Made by a program: the position numbers and the translations under genes. This document shows, in pieces, positions 8,111 to 16,853 of a stretch of DNA of 44,344 nucleotides (position 1 is its first letter; the number at the start of each line of letters is the position of its first letter). Source of the stretch: JAWHQP01 sp032586195 (GTDB taxonomy: Bacteria; Pseudomonadota; Gammaproteobacteria; Enterobacterales; Pasteurellaceae); assembly GCA_032586195.1 (NCBI GenBank), contig JAWHQP010000014.1:1-44344 (forward strand), given 5' to 3'. Under the pieces are notes generated by a model. The model did not search any database. It was not told the DNA's origin and saw only the letters and a list, made by a program, of their open reading frames with translations.

Positions 8111-8623
8111 TTATTCGTTCAGACTTTTGCTTTTTTTACAGAACCCTTGATGAGTGGTGCCGTCTTCCCATAGGTGATCAATAACCATTTGATCGTGATA
8201 GAACAGGTTGATTTTGAATCTGGTAATGTCGGCGTTGGCGGCATTCACCATATTTTGATAGAACTTCTGTTCGAATTCTTGTAACGCTTTGTCGGATTCC
8301 AATCGTTTCATCGTCTGGCTGGAATGAATTTTTGCAAAACGAAAATCCGTACTGATTTCCGACAATATATTGTCGTTGAGCGACCATCTGCCCGAGTGTT
8401 TGCTTTCATAGGTAAACATATTATCGCGGCCGACAAACAGCAATCCGGTTCCGATGCTTGAACCGTCTTTTTGAAAGTCAAGCGTATCAACCGACAGAAT
8501 GTTCAGTTCGGCATAATCGATTTTGCAGGTCCATTCGCCTACAATATCCTGCGGTGTCACCGCCTGAGCGCCTATGCCGATAAAAGCCAGGCAGAGACAA
8601 ACGATAACTAGGTTTTTTTTCAT
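8111..8623 (-). CDS. exported protein of unknown function, coupled to rluC
   Basis: I do not recognise the family of this 170-residue protein. The start at 8623 is chosen because it begins a clear signal peptide (MKKNLVIVCLCLAFIGIGAQA, ending near residue 21) and because its ATG overlaps the rluC stop as ATGA, a sign of translational coupling; a 22-residue upstream extension is possible but gives no signal peptide. The mature part starts VTPQDIVGEWTCKIDY. The GEW motif and alternating beta-type pattern resemble small lipocalin-like or META-like periplasmic proteins, but this is only a guess. The two mature cysteines (WTC and GFC, the latter near the C-terminus) could form a disulfide. A functional link with the rRNA-modifying rluC is not evident. 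Confidence 0.65.
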   Translation of the reverse strand: MKKNLVIVCLCLAFIGIGAQAVTPQDIVGEWTCKIDYAELNILSVDTLDFQKDGSSIGTGLLFVGRDNMFTYESKHSGRWSLNDNILSEISTDFRFAKIHSSQTMKRLESDKALQEFEQKFYQNMVNAANADITRFKINLFYHDQMVIDHLWEDGTTHQGFCKKSKSLNE

Positions 8624-9585
8624 GGTTTCATTTCTCTTAATTTTCTTAAAACGGTTTTCAGTTTTTCGTCTAACGGCGCGGAAAGGCACATGGTTTCTCC
8701 TGTTTTAGGATGTTCAAAACGAATCATGCACGCGTGTAAAAACAAGCGGTCTAAGCCTAAAGCTGACATTTCCCGGTCAAATGTTTTGTCACCGTATTTA
8801 TCATCCAGGGCGATAGGGTGGCCCGTGTGGAGCGTATGCACCCGAATCTGGTGAGTACGGCCCGTCACCGGCAATGCTTTAATCAAAGTCGCGATAGGGT
8901 AGCGTTCTTCAATGGAAAAGCGGGTTTCCGACGGTTTGCCTTGTTCATTCACCCGCACGATCCGTTCACCGCCGGAGAGCTCATTTTTTAGCAGTGGAGC
9001 TCGCACCGTTTTAATGTGCGATTGCCATTGACCCCGCACCAGCGCCAGATAATCTTTCTGCACGGTTTTAACCCGTAACTGCTCGTGCAGATTCCGCAGA
9101 GCGGAGCGTTTTTTAGCAATAAGTAAAATGCCCGAAGTATCGCGATCCAGTCTATGTACCAGCTCTAAAAAACGTGCCTCGGGGCGCAGGGCGCGCAATG
9201 CCTCAATCACTCCGAAATTCAAGCCGCTGCCGCCGTGCACCGCCGTGCCGGAAGGCTTGTTCAACACAATAAGACAATCATCTTCAAACAGAATTCGGTT
9301 TTCCAGCTGTGCCACTTTATTTAATTTATTGGAAATCGGAGCCTGTTCTTTTTCCGAAACCCGCACGGGCGGCACACGTACGGCATCGTCGGTTTGTAAT
9401 TTGTATTCCGGCTTGACACGGCCTTTGTTTACCCGCACTTCGCCCTTGCGGATAATGCGATAAATCAGGCTCTTCGGCACACCTTTGAGTTTGGCGAGCA
9501 GGAAATTATCAATGCGCTGACCGCTTTCATCTTCCGAAATGGTCAGCATTTTTACGCTTTGATTGATGATTCTTTCGTTTGTCAT
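8620..9585 (-). CDS. rluC: 23S rRNA pseudouridine synthase C
   Basis: This 321-residue enzyme converts uridines of 23S rRNA (955, 2504 and 2580 in E. coli numbering) to pseudouridine. An N-terminal S4 RNA-binding domain (about residues 20-80: GQRIDNFL, SLIYRIIRKGEVRVNKGRVKPEY) is followed by the RluA-type catalytic domain, with the motif HRLDRDTSG at 144-152 and catalytic Asp147. The start agrees with the E. coli protein, which has a similar short N-terminal extension. It is divergent from rne, as in E. coli. A gene for a small exported protein overlaps its stop codon by four bases. Confidence 0.93.
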   Translation of the reverse strand: MTNERIINQSVKMLTISEDESGQRIDNFLLAKLKGVPKSLIYRIIRKGEVRVNKGRVKPEYKLQTDDAVRVPPVRVSEKEQAPISNKLNKVAQLENRILFEDDCLIVLNKPSGTAVHGGSGLNFGVIEALRALRPEARFLELVHRLDRDTSGILLIAKKRSALRNLHEQLRVKTVQKDYLALVRGQWQSHIKTVRAPLLKNELSGGERIVRVNEQGKPSETRFSIEERYPIATLIKALPVTGRTHQIRVHTLHTGHPIALDDKYGDKTFDREMSALGLDRLFLHACMIRFEHPKTGETMCLSAPLDEKLKTVLRKLREMKP

Positions 9586-9700
9586 TGAATTTTATCTTGT
9601 GAAATAATCGGTTTTTTGCCGAAAAACTGGCAAAATCATATCATATTCAAGCCAAGATGAAAATTCTCGCGGATTTCCCTTGTCTTCATATAAAACGCCT

Positions 9701-9729
9701 TGCCAAAACACCCCCGCCAGTCCATAATA
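9701..9729 (+). promoter_or_regulatory. likely rne promoter
   Basis: TTGCCA (9701-9706), a 17-base spacer and CATAAT (9724-9729). Transcription would start near 9736, about 362 bases before the rne ATG. Confidence 0.6.
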
Positions 9730-10043
9730 GAGCGTATTTCTGTGCCCGTCTAGGGGACAGAATAACATCCGCTAATCGTTAGTCTGACTTTTAATGCGGC
9801 GAATGGCATAAGACATTAAATAATAACGATTTTTTAGGATTAAGACCACTGTGAACTTGCAGGATTCCGCTTAATCGAATTCTGTTTTATACAAAATTTC
9901 AGTACGGCGATTGGGGAGATGTCTCGGATTGCACAAGGTATTTTGCGTAACGCATTCAATGCACCCAGCCCTTGACCGTCGGGAGATAGACATTGGGCGA
10001 CAGACACGAGGTCGATTGCGAAGTTGCTTCATAGAAATATGAA

Positions 10044-10052
10044 AAGTGCGGT
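10044..10052 (+). repeat. DNA uptake signal sequence
   Basis: Perfect copy inside the rne leader. The flank GTGTTTTAATCGAGTTTTTT is the extended form; it lies about 45 bases before the rne ATG. Confidence 0.9.
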
Positions 10053-10097
10053 GTGTTTTAATCGAGTTTTTTAGAATAAAAATGAGAAAATTTTATA

Positions 10098-13052
10098 ATG
10101 AAAAGAATGTTAATTAATGCAACTCAACAAGAGGAGTTGCGCGTAGCGTTGGTTGACGGCCAACGTTTATTCGATCTGGATATTGAAAGTCCGGGTCACG
10201 AACAGAAAAAAGCCAATATTTACAAGGGTAAAATCACTCGCGTAGAACCGAGTCTTGAAGCCGCATTCGTAGATTACGGCGCGGAACGCCACGGTTTCCT
10301 TCCTCTCAAAGAGATTGCCCGCGAATATTTCCCTGCGGATTATGTTTTTCAGGGCCGCCCGAACATTAAGGATATTATTAAAGAAGGGCAAGAAGTCATT
10401 GTTCAAGTGAATAAGGAAGAGCGCGGCAACAAAGGTGCGGCGTTGACAACTTTCGTTTCCCTGGCGGGCAGTTATTTGGTGATTATGCCGAATAACCCGC
10501 GCGCGGGCGGTATTTCACGCCGCATTGAAGGGGATGAACGGTTGGAACTGAAAGACGCGTTAAGTTCATTGGAAGTGCCGGAAGGCGTCGGTTTAATCGT
10601 GCGTACCGCGGGCGTGGGCAAATCGTCGGAAGAATTACAGTGGGACTTAAAGGTGCTGCTGCATCATTGGGAAGCGATTAAACAGGCTTCCGAAAGTCGC
10701 CCGGCGCCGTTTTTAATTCATCAGGAAAGTGATGTGATTGTGCGTGCGATTCGCGATTATTTGCGCCGTGATATCGGTGAAATCCTGATTGACAGTCCGA
10801 AAGTGTTTGAAAAAGCAAAAGCGCATATCAAGTTAGTGCGCCCCGATTTTATCAATCGTATTAAGCTGTATCAGGGCGAAGTGCCGTTATTCAGTCATTA
10901 TCAGATTGAATCGCAGATTGAGTCCGCGTTCCAACGGGAGGTGCGTTTGCCGTCCGGCGGCTCTATCGTGATTGATGTCACCGAGGCATTAACCGCCATT
11001 GATATTAACTCCGCCCGTTCTACCCGTGGCGGTGATATTGAAGAAACCGCATTGAATACCAACCTTGAAGCGGCGGACGAAATCGCCCGTCAGTTACGTT
11101 TGCGTGACCTTGGTGGTTTGATTGTGATTGACTTTATCGATATGACCCCGGTGCGTCACCAGCGTGAAGTGGAAAACCGTATGCGTGATGCGGTACGTCA
11201 GGATCGTGCCCGTATTCAGATTAGCCGCATTTCCCGCTTTGGTCTGCTGGAAATGTCACGTCAGCGGTTAAGCCCGTCGCTTGGCGAATCAACCCATCAT
11301 ATTTGCCCTCGCTGTCAAGGTACGGGCAAGGTGCGTGACAATGAATCGCTTTCATTATCCATTCTGCGTTTGTTGGAAGAAGAGGCGTTGAAAGAAAATA
11401 CCAAGCAGGTTCATACCATCGTGCCGGTGAAGATCGCTTCTTATTTATTGAATGAAAAACGCAAGGCAATTCACGATATTGAAAAACGTCACAATGTTGA
11501 TATCGTGGTGGCGCCGAACGAAGCAATGGAAACCCCGCATTTCAGCGTGTTCCGTGTGCGTGACGGCGAAGATATGAACGTGTTGAGCTACAATCTTGCC
11601 AAATTACATGAAGTGCAGGAAGATGTGTTTGTGCCTGAAGAGTCTTTGGTCACACGTAATATCGAAACGGCTGTGGTGACGAGTGATAATGTAATGGAAA
11701 GTGCGGCGCTATCCATGACGATTTCCGAGCCGGCTCCGACTGTTGAATCCAAAGCGGAAGTTAAACTTTCTTTGTTCAGCCGTCTTGGTGCAGTCATTAA
11801 AGGTCTGTTTGCAGCTGAAGTTCAAGAGCCGGAAAAAGCCGTCGAACCTGTTCGTAATACCCGTCGTAGCAATCAAAGCAATCAGGAGCGCCGGAATAAT
11901 CGTCGCACCCGTAACGATCGCGGCAGTGAACGCAATAATAAAGACAGTGCGGATGATGCGCAAAATACGGAAAAAACGGAGCGTCCGACCCGTTCCGAAC
12001 GTAATAATCGCCGTAATAACCGTAATCGTAATGTAGTGGAAGAAGTGGTCAATGTCGATAGTATGCCGGCAGCGGCGAACACGGATGCCGCAGAGCATGA
12101 AAAAACGGTACAGCCGCGTCGTCAACGCCGTGATTTGCGCAAAAAAGGGCGATTGAATGACGAAGCGGAAACGGCAGCAATTTCAGATAGCGGAACGGCG
12201 TTGAAAGAGGAAGATACTGTTCAGCCGGTGGCGGAACAAGTGTTTGTGCAGCCGATGGTTGGCGAAGAAGCTGCGATAGCTGAAGAAACCGAAGAAGTGG
12301 CGAATAATGCGGAAAATCGCCGTGAACGGCAGGATAATCGCCGTCGTTTACCTCGTCATTTGCGTGTGAATAATCTGCGCCGCCGCCGTCAGGCGGAAAT
12401 GTCGCCGATGCCGTTATTTGCCGCGGTTGCTTCACCTGAGTTGGCAAGCGGTAAAGTAATGTTTACCATGCCGGAGACGGTTAGCTATAAAGCGAAAGAA
12501 ACGAATTTCTTATCCGTTGACGAGCTGTTGGAACAGCAGCAGGATGTGGCGAAATTAGAAGCTTCAAAGAAGGTGAAAGCTCCGTTTACTACGCCGGCTA
12601 CGGCAATCGTGGAACAGGATGAATCTTCACGTCCGTTGGAAAGCTTTGTTGCACAGCCTGCCAATGAATCCGTTGAAAAAAAGGTGCAGGAGGCTTTGCA
12701 TCGTTTAGCCGCAGAAGAAAGCGAATCTCGTCGGGAAGCCGCTGAAGTTGTTAACGCGGCGGAAAACGGGATAAGTTCTGCGAATGACGCGGGTGTTGCC
12801 GCTGAGGAAAAAAACTCGCAAAAATCACACCGCACTTTATATAGTTTCAGCGGTCGTTTGGGAACGATTTCCGCCGTGCCTCATACCAAGGCGGATATGA
12901 CTTTGGCAAAAGCCGGCGAAGAAGTGTCGGAACCGTTTGAAATCGTGGAATGGCAGGAAAGCCGCTATTATTTTCACGGTAAGGGTTCAGCAGGCCATCA
13001 CAGTGCGGTGAGCCACGTATTCGCGGAACCGACTCAGGCGAAATCGGAATAA
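10098..13052 (+). CDS. rne: ribonuclease E
   Basis: This 984-residue endoribonuclease starts mRNA decay, processes rRNA and tRNA and scaffolds the degradosome at the inner membrane. The catalytic half holds an S1 domain (about 39-119), a 5' sensor, and a DNase I-like domain with metal-binding Asp302 (AIDINSARST) and Asp345 (VIDFIDM). The zinc-link cysteines are Cys403 and Cys406 (CPRCQGTG); all sit one residue below E. coli numbering. The C-terminal half is disordered and rich in Arg/Asn (about 580-650 and 670-690) and Glu/Ala, as expected for RNA- and partner-binding sites. The tail GKGSAGHHSAVSHVFAEP resembles the PNPase-binding end of E. coli RNase E. A minus-oriented USS encodes KNSQKSHRT (905-913) in the disordered part. 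Expression is probably autoregulated through the long leader. Confidence 0.95.
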   Translation: MKRMLINATQQEELRVALVDGQRLFDLDIESPGHEQKKANIYKGKITRVEPSLEAAFVDYGAERHGFLPLKEIAREYFPADYVFQGRPNIKDIIKEGQEVIVQVNKEERGNKGAALTTFVSLAGSYLVIMPNNPRAGGISRRIEGDERLELKDALSSLEVPEGVGLIVRTAGVGKSSEELQWDLKVLLHHWEAIKQASESRPAPFLIHQESDVIVRAIRDYLRRDIGEILIDSPKVFEKAKAHIKLVRPDFINRIKLYQGEVPLFSHYQIESQIESAFQREVRLPSGGSIVIDVTEALTAIDINSARSTRGGDIEETALNTNLEAADEIARQLRLRDLGGLIVIDFIDMTPVRHQREVENRMRDAVRQDRARIQISRISRFGLLEMSRQRLSPSLGESTHHICPRCQGTGKVRDNESLSLSILRLLEEEALKENTKQVHTIVPVKIASYLLNEKRKAIHDIEKRHNVDIVVAPNEAMETPHFSVFRVRDGEDMNVLSYNLAKLHEVQEDVFVPEESLVTRNIETAVVTSDNVMESAALSMTISEPAPTVESKAEVKLSLFSRLGAVIKGLFAAEVQEPEKAVEPVRNTRRSNQSNQERRNNRRTRNDRGSERNNKDSADDAQNTEKTERPTRSERNNRRNNRNRNVVEEVVNVDSMPAAANTDAAEHEKTVQPRRQRRDLRKKGRLNDEAETAAISDSGTALKEEDTVQPVAEQVFVQPMVGEEAAIAEETEEVANNAENRRERQDNRRRLPRHLRVNNLRRRRQAEMSPMPLFAAVASPELASGKVMFTMPETVSYKAKETNFLSVDELLEQQQDVAKLEASKKVKAPFTTPATAIVEQDESSRPLESFVAQPANESVEKKVQEALHRLAAEESESRREAAEVVNAAENGISSANDAGVAAEEKNSQKSHRTLYSFSGRLGTISAVPHTKADMTLAKAGEEVSEPFEIVEWQESRYYFHGKGSAGHHSAVSHVFAEPTQAKSE
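12829..12837 (-). repeat. DNA uptake signal sequence within rne
   Basis: Perfect copy in the disordered tail of RNase E. The flank on its own strand is GTGATTTTTGCGAGTTTTTT (extended form). The rne reading frame across it gives KNSQKSHRT. Confidence 0.9.
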
Positions 13053-13070
13053 TTCGCTGAGCAAATAACA

Positions 13071-13107
13071 AAAATCCGCAGATTAATGTCTGCGGATTTT
13101 TTAATAT
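13071..13107 (+). terminator. rne terminator, possibly bidirectional
   Basis: A 12-bp perfect stem (13071-13082 with 13089-13100), six-base loop and TTTTTTAATATT tail. Read from the minus strand it also ends in several Ts, so it may terminate the convergent sap operon, whose last stop is at 13145. Confidence 0.9.
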
Positions 13108-13144
13108 TAGGATTAAGCTAATTATAAGATTACTGCCGAAATAT

Positions 13145-13942
13145 TTACACTGCAAAAGCACTTTCGTCCAGCTCATGTCCGAAATAGCTTTCAATAAGGC
13201 GTTTGGTAATTTCCGTTCGCGGCTGAGTAAAGACATCACGGGTTGTACCGTATTCAATCATTTGACCTTCATCCAACACAAGAATATTGTCGGCGGTATG
13301 TTTGATAAGGCCGATATGCTGTCCGATATAAATATAAGAAATACCTAGCCGTCGCTGGACTTCCATCATCAAATTGGTCATCTGTGTTTTTACCGAAGCA
13401 TCAAGAGAGCTAAGCACATCGTCAATAATGATGATTTCCGGCTCAAGAATCAACGCGCGGGCTAGTGCCACCCGCTGCTTCTGGCTTAGGGACATCGCAG
13501 TGATCTTTATATTGGCATGGGCGGGATAAAGCCCTACCAGACGTAAAGTTTCAAAAATACGATCATTGCGTTCGTGCTGTTCCAGATAAGTCAACAGGCG
13601 TAATGGCGCATCAAGAATTTGTCCCACGTTCAATTTGGGATCAAACGCACTGTTAGGATCTTGGAATACCATGCGGATATGACTGGCTCGCCGTTTGTAA
13701 TCACCAAATTCTAACGGAGAACCGTTGAATAAAATTTTGCCTGAAGTCGGTTGCGTAATGCCGACGATCATTCTTGCCAGAGTGGATTTACCGGAACCGT
13801 TTTTGCCGATAATAGCAAGATTTTGTTGTTTTTCGAGAGAAAAACTGATGTTATACACCGCCCGTAATTCATTGCCGCCGAGCAAACCGACGTTATCGGT
13901 AAAGGATTTCGATAAATCCTGCACTTGTAATAATACACTCAT
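13145..13942 (-). CDS. sapF: Sap transporter ATP-binding protein SapF
   Basis: This 265-residue ABC ATPase of the dipeptide-transporter type pairs with SapD to power the SapBC permease. Walker A is GKNGSGKST (residues 46-54), the Q-loop is in VFQDP, and the switch histidine is in GQHIG. Two motifs are degenerate: the signature reads SLSQKQ (151-156), and the residue after the Walker B aspartate is Asp175 (IIIIDD) where the catalytic glutamate is expected. E. coli SapF, from memory, also has a degenerate signature but keeps the glutamate. It is the last gene of sapABCDF, 11 bases after sapD; I see no sapZ behind it. Confidence 0.9.
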   Translation of the reverse strand: MSVLLQVQDLSKSFTDNVGLLGGNELRAVYNISFSLEKQQNLAIIGKNGSGKSTLARMIVGITQPTSGKILFNGSPLEFGDYKRRASHIRMVFQDPNSAFDPKLNVGQILDAPLRLLTYLEQHERNDRIFETLRLVGLYPAHANIKITAMSLSQKQRVALARALILEPEIIIIDDVLSSLDASVKTQMTNLMMEVQRRLGISYIYIGQHIGLIKHTADNILVLDEGQMIEYGTTRDVFTQPRTEITKRLIESYFGHELDESAFAV

Positions 13943-13953
13943 CTTTTCATCTC

Positions 13954-15006
13954 TTAATCTATTTTACTGTCGCTATTAATCGTTAGCGGCGTAATCACAG
14001 GTTTTTTGCGACTGTTATTTTCACGTAAATTTAATGGAAAATGGCAGGCGAATTCATGCTGTTTAATGCGTCTTAACGGCGGCTTTGTCATGCAGATTTT
14101 TTGCGAAAACGGACAGCGCGGCCCCAAGCGGCAGCCGACAGGCATTTGTTCCAGTAGAGGGATCGAGCCTCTTAGGGTATTTAATTTACTCTTCGGCGGC
14201 AAAGGCTGGCTGAAATCAGGTATGGAATGCAGCAGAGCCGAGGTATAAGGATGATGAGGTTCCGATAAAATAGCTTCTTTTGAACCGGATTCAGCGTTTT
14301 GTCCGCAATAGAGCACAATAAAATTGCCGCAAAATTCACTAATGCGTGTAATATCGTTACTCGCAAGCAAGATAGTCATACCGTTATTCTGGTTCATACT
14401 GGCCAGCAAACGGAAGATTTGCTGTTGCGTGGTGGCTTCAAGCACATTGGTGGGTTCGTCTGCAATAAGCAGGCGAGGCTGGTTTGCCACTGCAATGGCA
14501 ATCATCACCTTTTGTCCTTCGCCTTCGGTAATTTCATTAGGATAGCAGTTCATAATATCTTTGTGATCCTTGATACCGACACGGTGCAGCAGTTCGATTG
14601 CCTTGCGTTTTTTCCAGCCGAACCATTGATACCATTTGCCTTTGTAACTCCATGAGGAAATGTTCTGTATGATTTGTTTGCCCACTTTTTTACTCGGATC
14701 CAGGTATGAAAGCGGTTCTTGATAAATCATGGAAATTTCTTTACCCACCAGTTTTCGGCGACGGTTGGGTGATATTTTCAATAGTTCAACATCATTGAAA
14801 CGAAAACGATCGGCCGTGATAGTCCAGTTGTCTTTAACCGCATTGCAAATCACTTTGGCGATCAAACTTTTACCTGAGCCGGATTCGCCTACCAGGCCGT
14901 AAATATCACCGTCATTCAGGGTAAGGCTGACATTGTCCACTACCTTAACCCGTCCGCTTGGTGTATTAATTTCAATGCAGAGATTACGAATATCCAATAA
15001 TGCCAT
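13954..15006 (-). CDS. sapD: Sap transporter ATP-binding protein SapD
   Basis: This 350-residue ABC ATPase is the SapF partner; in E. coli SapD also supports potassium uptake by Trk. Walker A is GESGSGKS (40-47), the signature TEGEGQ (160-165), and Walker B LLIADEPT with Glu184 intact. The switch (H-loop) position is Asn217 (LLASND) instead of histidine; the codon is AAC. The C-terminal oligopeptide-type extension is present (IPLLEQMPVGCRLGPRCPFSQKIC...ACHFPLN), with conserved cysteines that in related proteins bind an iron-sulfur cluster. The gene starts four bases after the sapC stop. Confidence 0.92.
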   Translation of the reverse strand: MALLDIRNLCIEINTPSGRVKVVDNVSLTLNDGDIYGLVGESGSGKSLIAKVICNAVKDNWTITADRFRFNDVELLKISPNRRRKLVGKEISMIYQEPLSYLDPSKKVGKQIIQNISSWSYKGKWYQWFGWKKRKAIELLHRVGIKDHKDIMNCYPNEITEGEGQKVMIAIAVANQPRLLIADEPTNVLEATTQQQIFRLLASMNQNNGMTILLASNDITRISEFCGNFIVLYCGQNAESGSKEAILSEPHHPYTSALLHSIPDFSQPLPPKSKLNTLRGSIPLLEQMPVGCRLGPRCPFSQKICMTKPPLRRIKQHEFACHFPLNLRENNSRKKPVITPLTINSDSKID

Positions 15007-15010
15007 GCTA

Positions 15011-15898
15011 TTACCCGTAATGTTTACTGATCGCTTTGCATAAGCCGTTGCCTAGAATGATGACTACCAATGTAGTCCCGATAATAGCCAATCCCGGTAG
15101 AATTACTGTGGACGGAGCAAGGTAAATCAGTCCGAAAGAATCGCGAATCATTGCTCCCCATTCCGGGGTAGGACGTTGAGCTCCCAGAGAGATAAAGCTC
15201 AGGGCACTAATATCCAGAATAGCAACAACAAAAGCCCGCACTGTTTCCTTAATATAATGAACGGCGATATTAGGCAGAATCGTTTCTTTCAATAAGGTGG
15301 TATTTGATGCACCGTCCAACCGCAGCATTAGAACATATTCTTTTTTCAATTCCTGTTGAATACGCTGATAAATTTCGTGAATAAAATGCGGCAGTAATGC
15401 CAGCAAAATAGCCAGCATGGCGTTAATAAGGCTTGCTTCCATTAAAATAGCGATAATAATGGAAATCAGCAAAATCGGTACGGATAGAAAAGCATCTAAA
15501 AAATGGCTCAGTACGCGAGATTTCAACCCTTGCGACATGCCCGCCGCAATGCCAAGCGCTCCGCCTAAAATAGCGGCAAAAAAAACTACAATGGTTGCCG
15601 AACCGAAAGAATAGGTTACACCATAAATTAAACGACTGAAAATGTCCCGCCCGATATCATCGGTACCAAAGAAGTAAGCGATTTCGCCGTTAGGAAACCA
15701 TGAAGGCGGTGTTAATTCTTTGCCGACAAACTGCATATCGCTGGCATAAGGGGCAATCAGCGGGCTGAATACCGCTATGATAATCAGCAGTACGAAAGCA
15801 TAAAAACTGAACAGAGCGATACGATCCCGACGGAACAAAATCCAGATATGCCGTAAGGTTTCGCTATCGCGGAATTCATATGGTTCTTTATCTTGCAT
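15011..15898 (-). CDS. sapC: Sap transporter inner-membrane permease SapC
   Basis: This 295-residue protein is a DppC-type permease with a cytoplasmic N-terminus and about six transmembrane segments. It has the periplasmic loop FGTDDIGRDIFSRLIYG typical of OppC/DppC and a cytoplasmic EAA-type loop (MLRLDGASNTTLLKETILPNI) that docks the ATPases. With SapB it forms the pore for peptide or haem cargo delivered by SapA. Its start overlaps the sapB end by 11 bases. Confidence 0.92.
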   Translation of the reverse strand: MQDKEPYEFRDSETLRHIWILFRRDRIALFSFYAFVLLIIIAVFSPLIAPYASDMQFVGKELTPPSWFPNGEIAYFFGTDDIGRDIFSRLIYGVTYSFGSATIVVFFAAILGGALGIAAGMSQGLKSRVLSHFLDAFLSVPILLISIIIAILMEASLINAMLAILLALLPHFIHEIYQRIQQELKKEYVLMLRLDGASNTTLLKETILPNIAVHYIKETVRAFVVAILDISALSFISLGAQRPTPEWGAMIRDSFGLIYLAPSTVILPGLAIIGTTLVVIILGNGLCKAISKHYG

Positions 15899-16853
15899 AC
15901 CAGCCTTTCTTATTAAACGGATCTAAAATAAAACTGATGCCTTCAGATAACATATTGATAAATATAATAAATAAAGCAATAACAATTACACCGGCGGACA
16001 CACTGTTGTAATCCTGCTGGGCTACCGCATCAATTAGCCACCGCCCGATGCCCGGCCAGCCGAATATACCTTCAATCAGCATACCTTGAGCCAGCACGAA
16101 AGTAATTAAACGCGGCATTTGCGGTACCAGCAATGGAAGGGTATTTCTCACCACATAAGTGAGCAGAATCTTCCACAGCGGCCAGCCACGGGTAATCGCA
16201 AGTTTGATGTAATTTTGCTTCATAATATATTCTGTTCGCTGCTGCACAAACTGAGTGATTTCCATGGTGGGAGAAATGCACAGCACCAAGGTTGGCAGCA
16301 CTAAATGCTGAAACACATTTTGAATGACCTTTAACCGATAAGGCTCATCGACAAACCATACGTCAATCACGGCAAAACCTGTAATAGGCTTTATTTCATA
16401 GAGCAGATTCATTTGTCCCACCGCTGAAATTTCCCAGTTATAAACCGCGGCGAAGTAGAGCAGAATGGGGCCGATCCAAAAGACGGGCACGGACAAACCG
16501 AGCGAAGATAAAGCACTAATTGATTTGGCCAACACGGTATTTTTAAAAAATATGGCAAGCAGCACTAACGGCATACTAAACAGCATTGCCAATAAAATCG
16601 CCGCAAAGCAAAGTTCCAGCGTAGGTGGCAGCACGGTCATGATTAAATGCAGAATAGATTCCCCGCCGTTATAGGTTATGCCTAAGTCACCGTGCAGCAA
16701 ATTGCGTAAATAAGTGAAATAGCCTGAGTAAAAATGCGGTTCGGCAAAAACCTGATTGGCGGGATCGCGCATAAAAATCGTATAACTGACAAAAGAAATA
16801 ATCAGCAAAATAATAAAGGTCAGAAAAATGCGGCGTGCAAAGGAAAACAGCAT
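15888..16853 (-). CDS. sapB: Sap transporter inner-membrane permease SapB
   Basis: This 321-residue DppB-type permease has six or so transmembrane segments. The N-terminal segment (about 8-27) is followed by a periplasmic stretch with LLHGDLGITYNGG, and the EAA loop is KLAITRGWPLWKILLTYVVRN followed by LIEGIFGWPGIG. It overlaps the sapA stop by one base and the sapC start by 11, so sapA-sapB-sapC are translationally linked. Confidence 0.92.
   Translation of the reverse strand: MLFSFARRIFLTFIILLIISFVSYTIFMRDPANQVFAEPHFYSGYFTYLRNLLHGDLGITYNGGESILHLIMTVLPPTLELCFAAILLAMLFSMPLVLLAIFFKNTVLAKSISALSSLGLSVPVFWIGPILLYFAAVYNWEISAVGQMNLLYEIKPITGFAVIDVWFVDEPYRLKVIQNVFQHLVLPTLVLCISPTMEITQFVQQRTEYIMKQNYIKLAITRGWPLWKILLTYVVRNTLPLLVPQMPRLITFVLAQGMLIEGIFGWPGIGRWLIDAVAQQDYNSVSAGVIVIALFIIFINMLSEGISFILDPFNKKGWYAR

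Larger units (their letters stand above)
9586..10097. other. 512-bp rluC/rne intergenic region, mostly rne leader
   Basis: This gene-free stretch holds a promoter (9701-9729), a predicted rne 5' untranslated region of about 360 bases, and a USS (10044-10052). A hairpin begins almost at the predicted start: CTGTGCCC (9741-9748) with GGGGACAG (9754-9761), containing one G-G mismatch. A weaker GCGTAACGC repeat lies near 9946. No convincing reading frame is seen. In E. coli the rne leader is 361 nt and mediates RNase E autoregulation; the same role is inferred here from position and length. Confidence 0.65.

Noticed and set aside
11709..12447. Several Arg/Ile/Thr-rich frames opposite the RNase E tail
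   Set aside because: They arise from the repetitive arginine/asparagine and glutamate codons of the disordered tail read in other frames.
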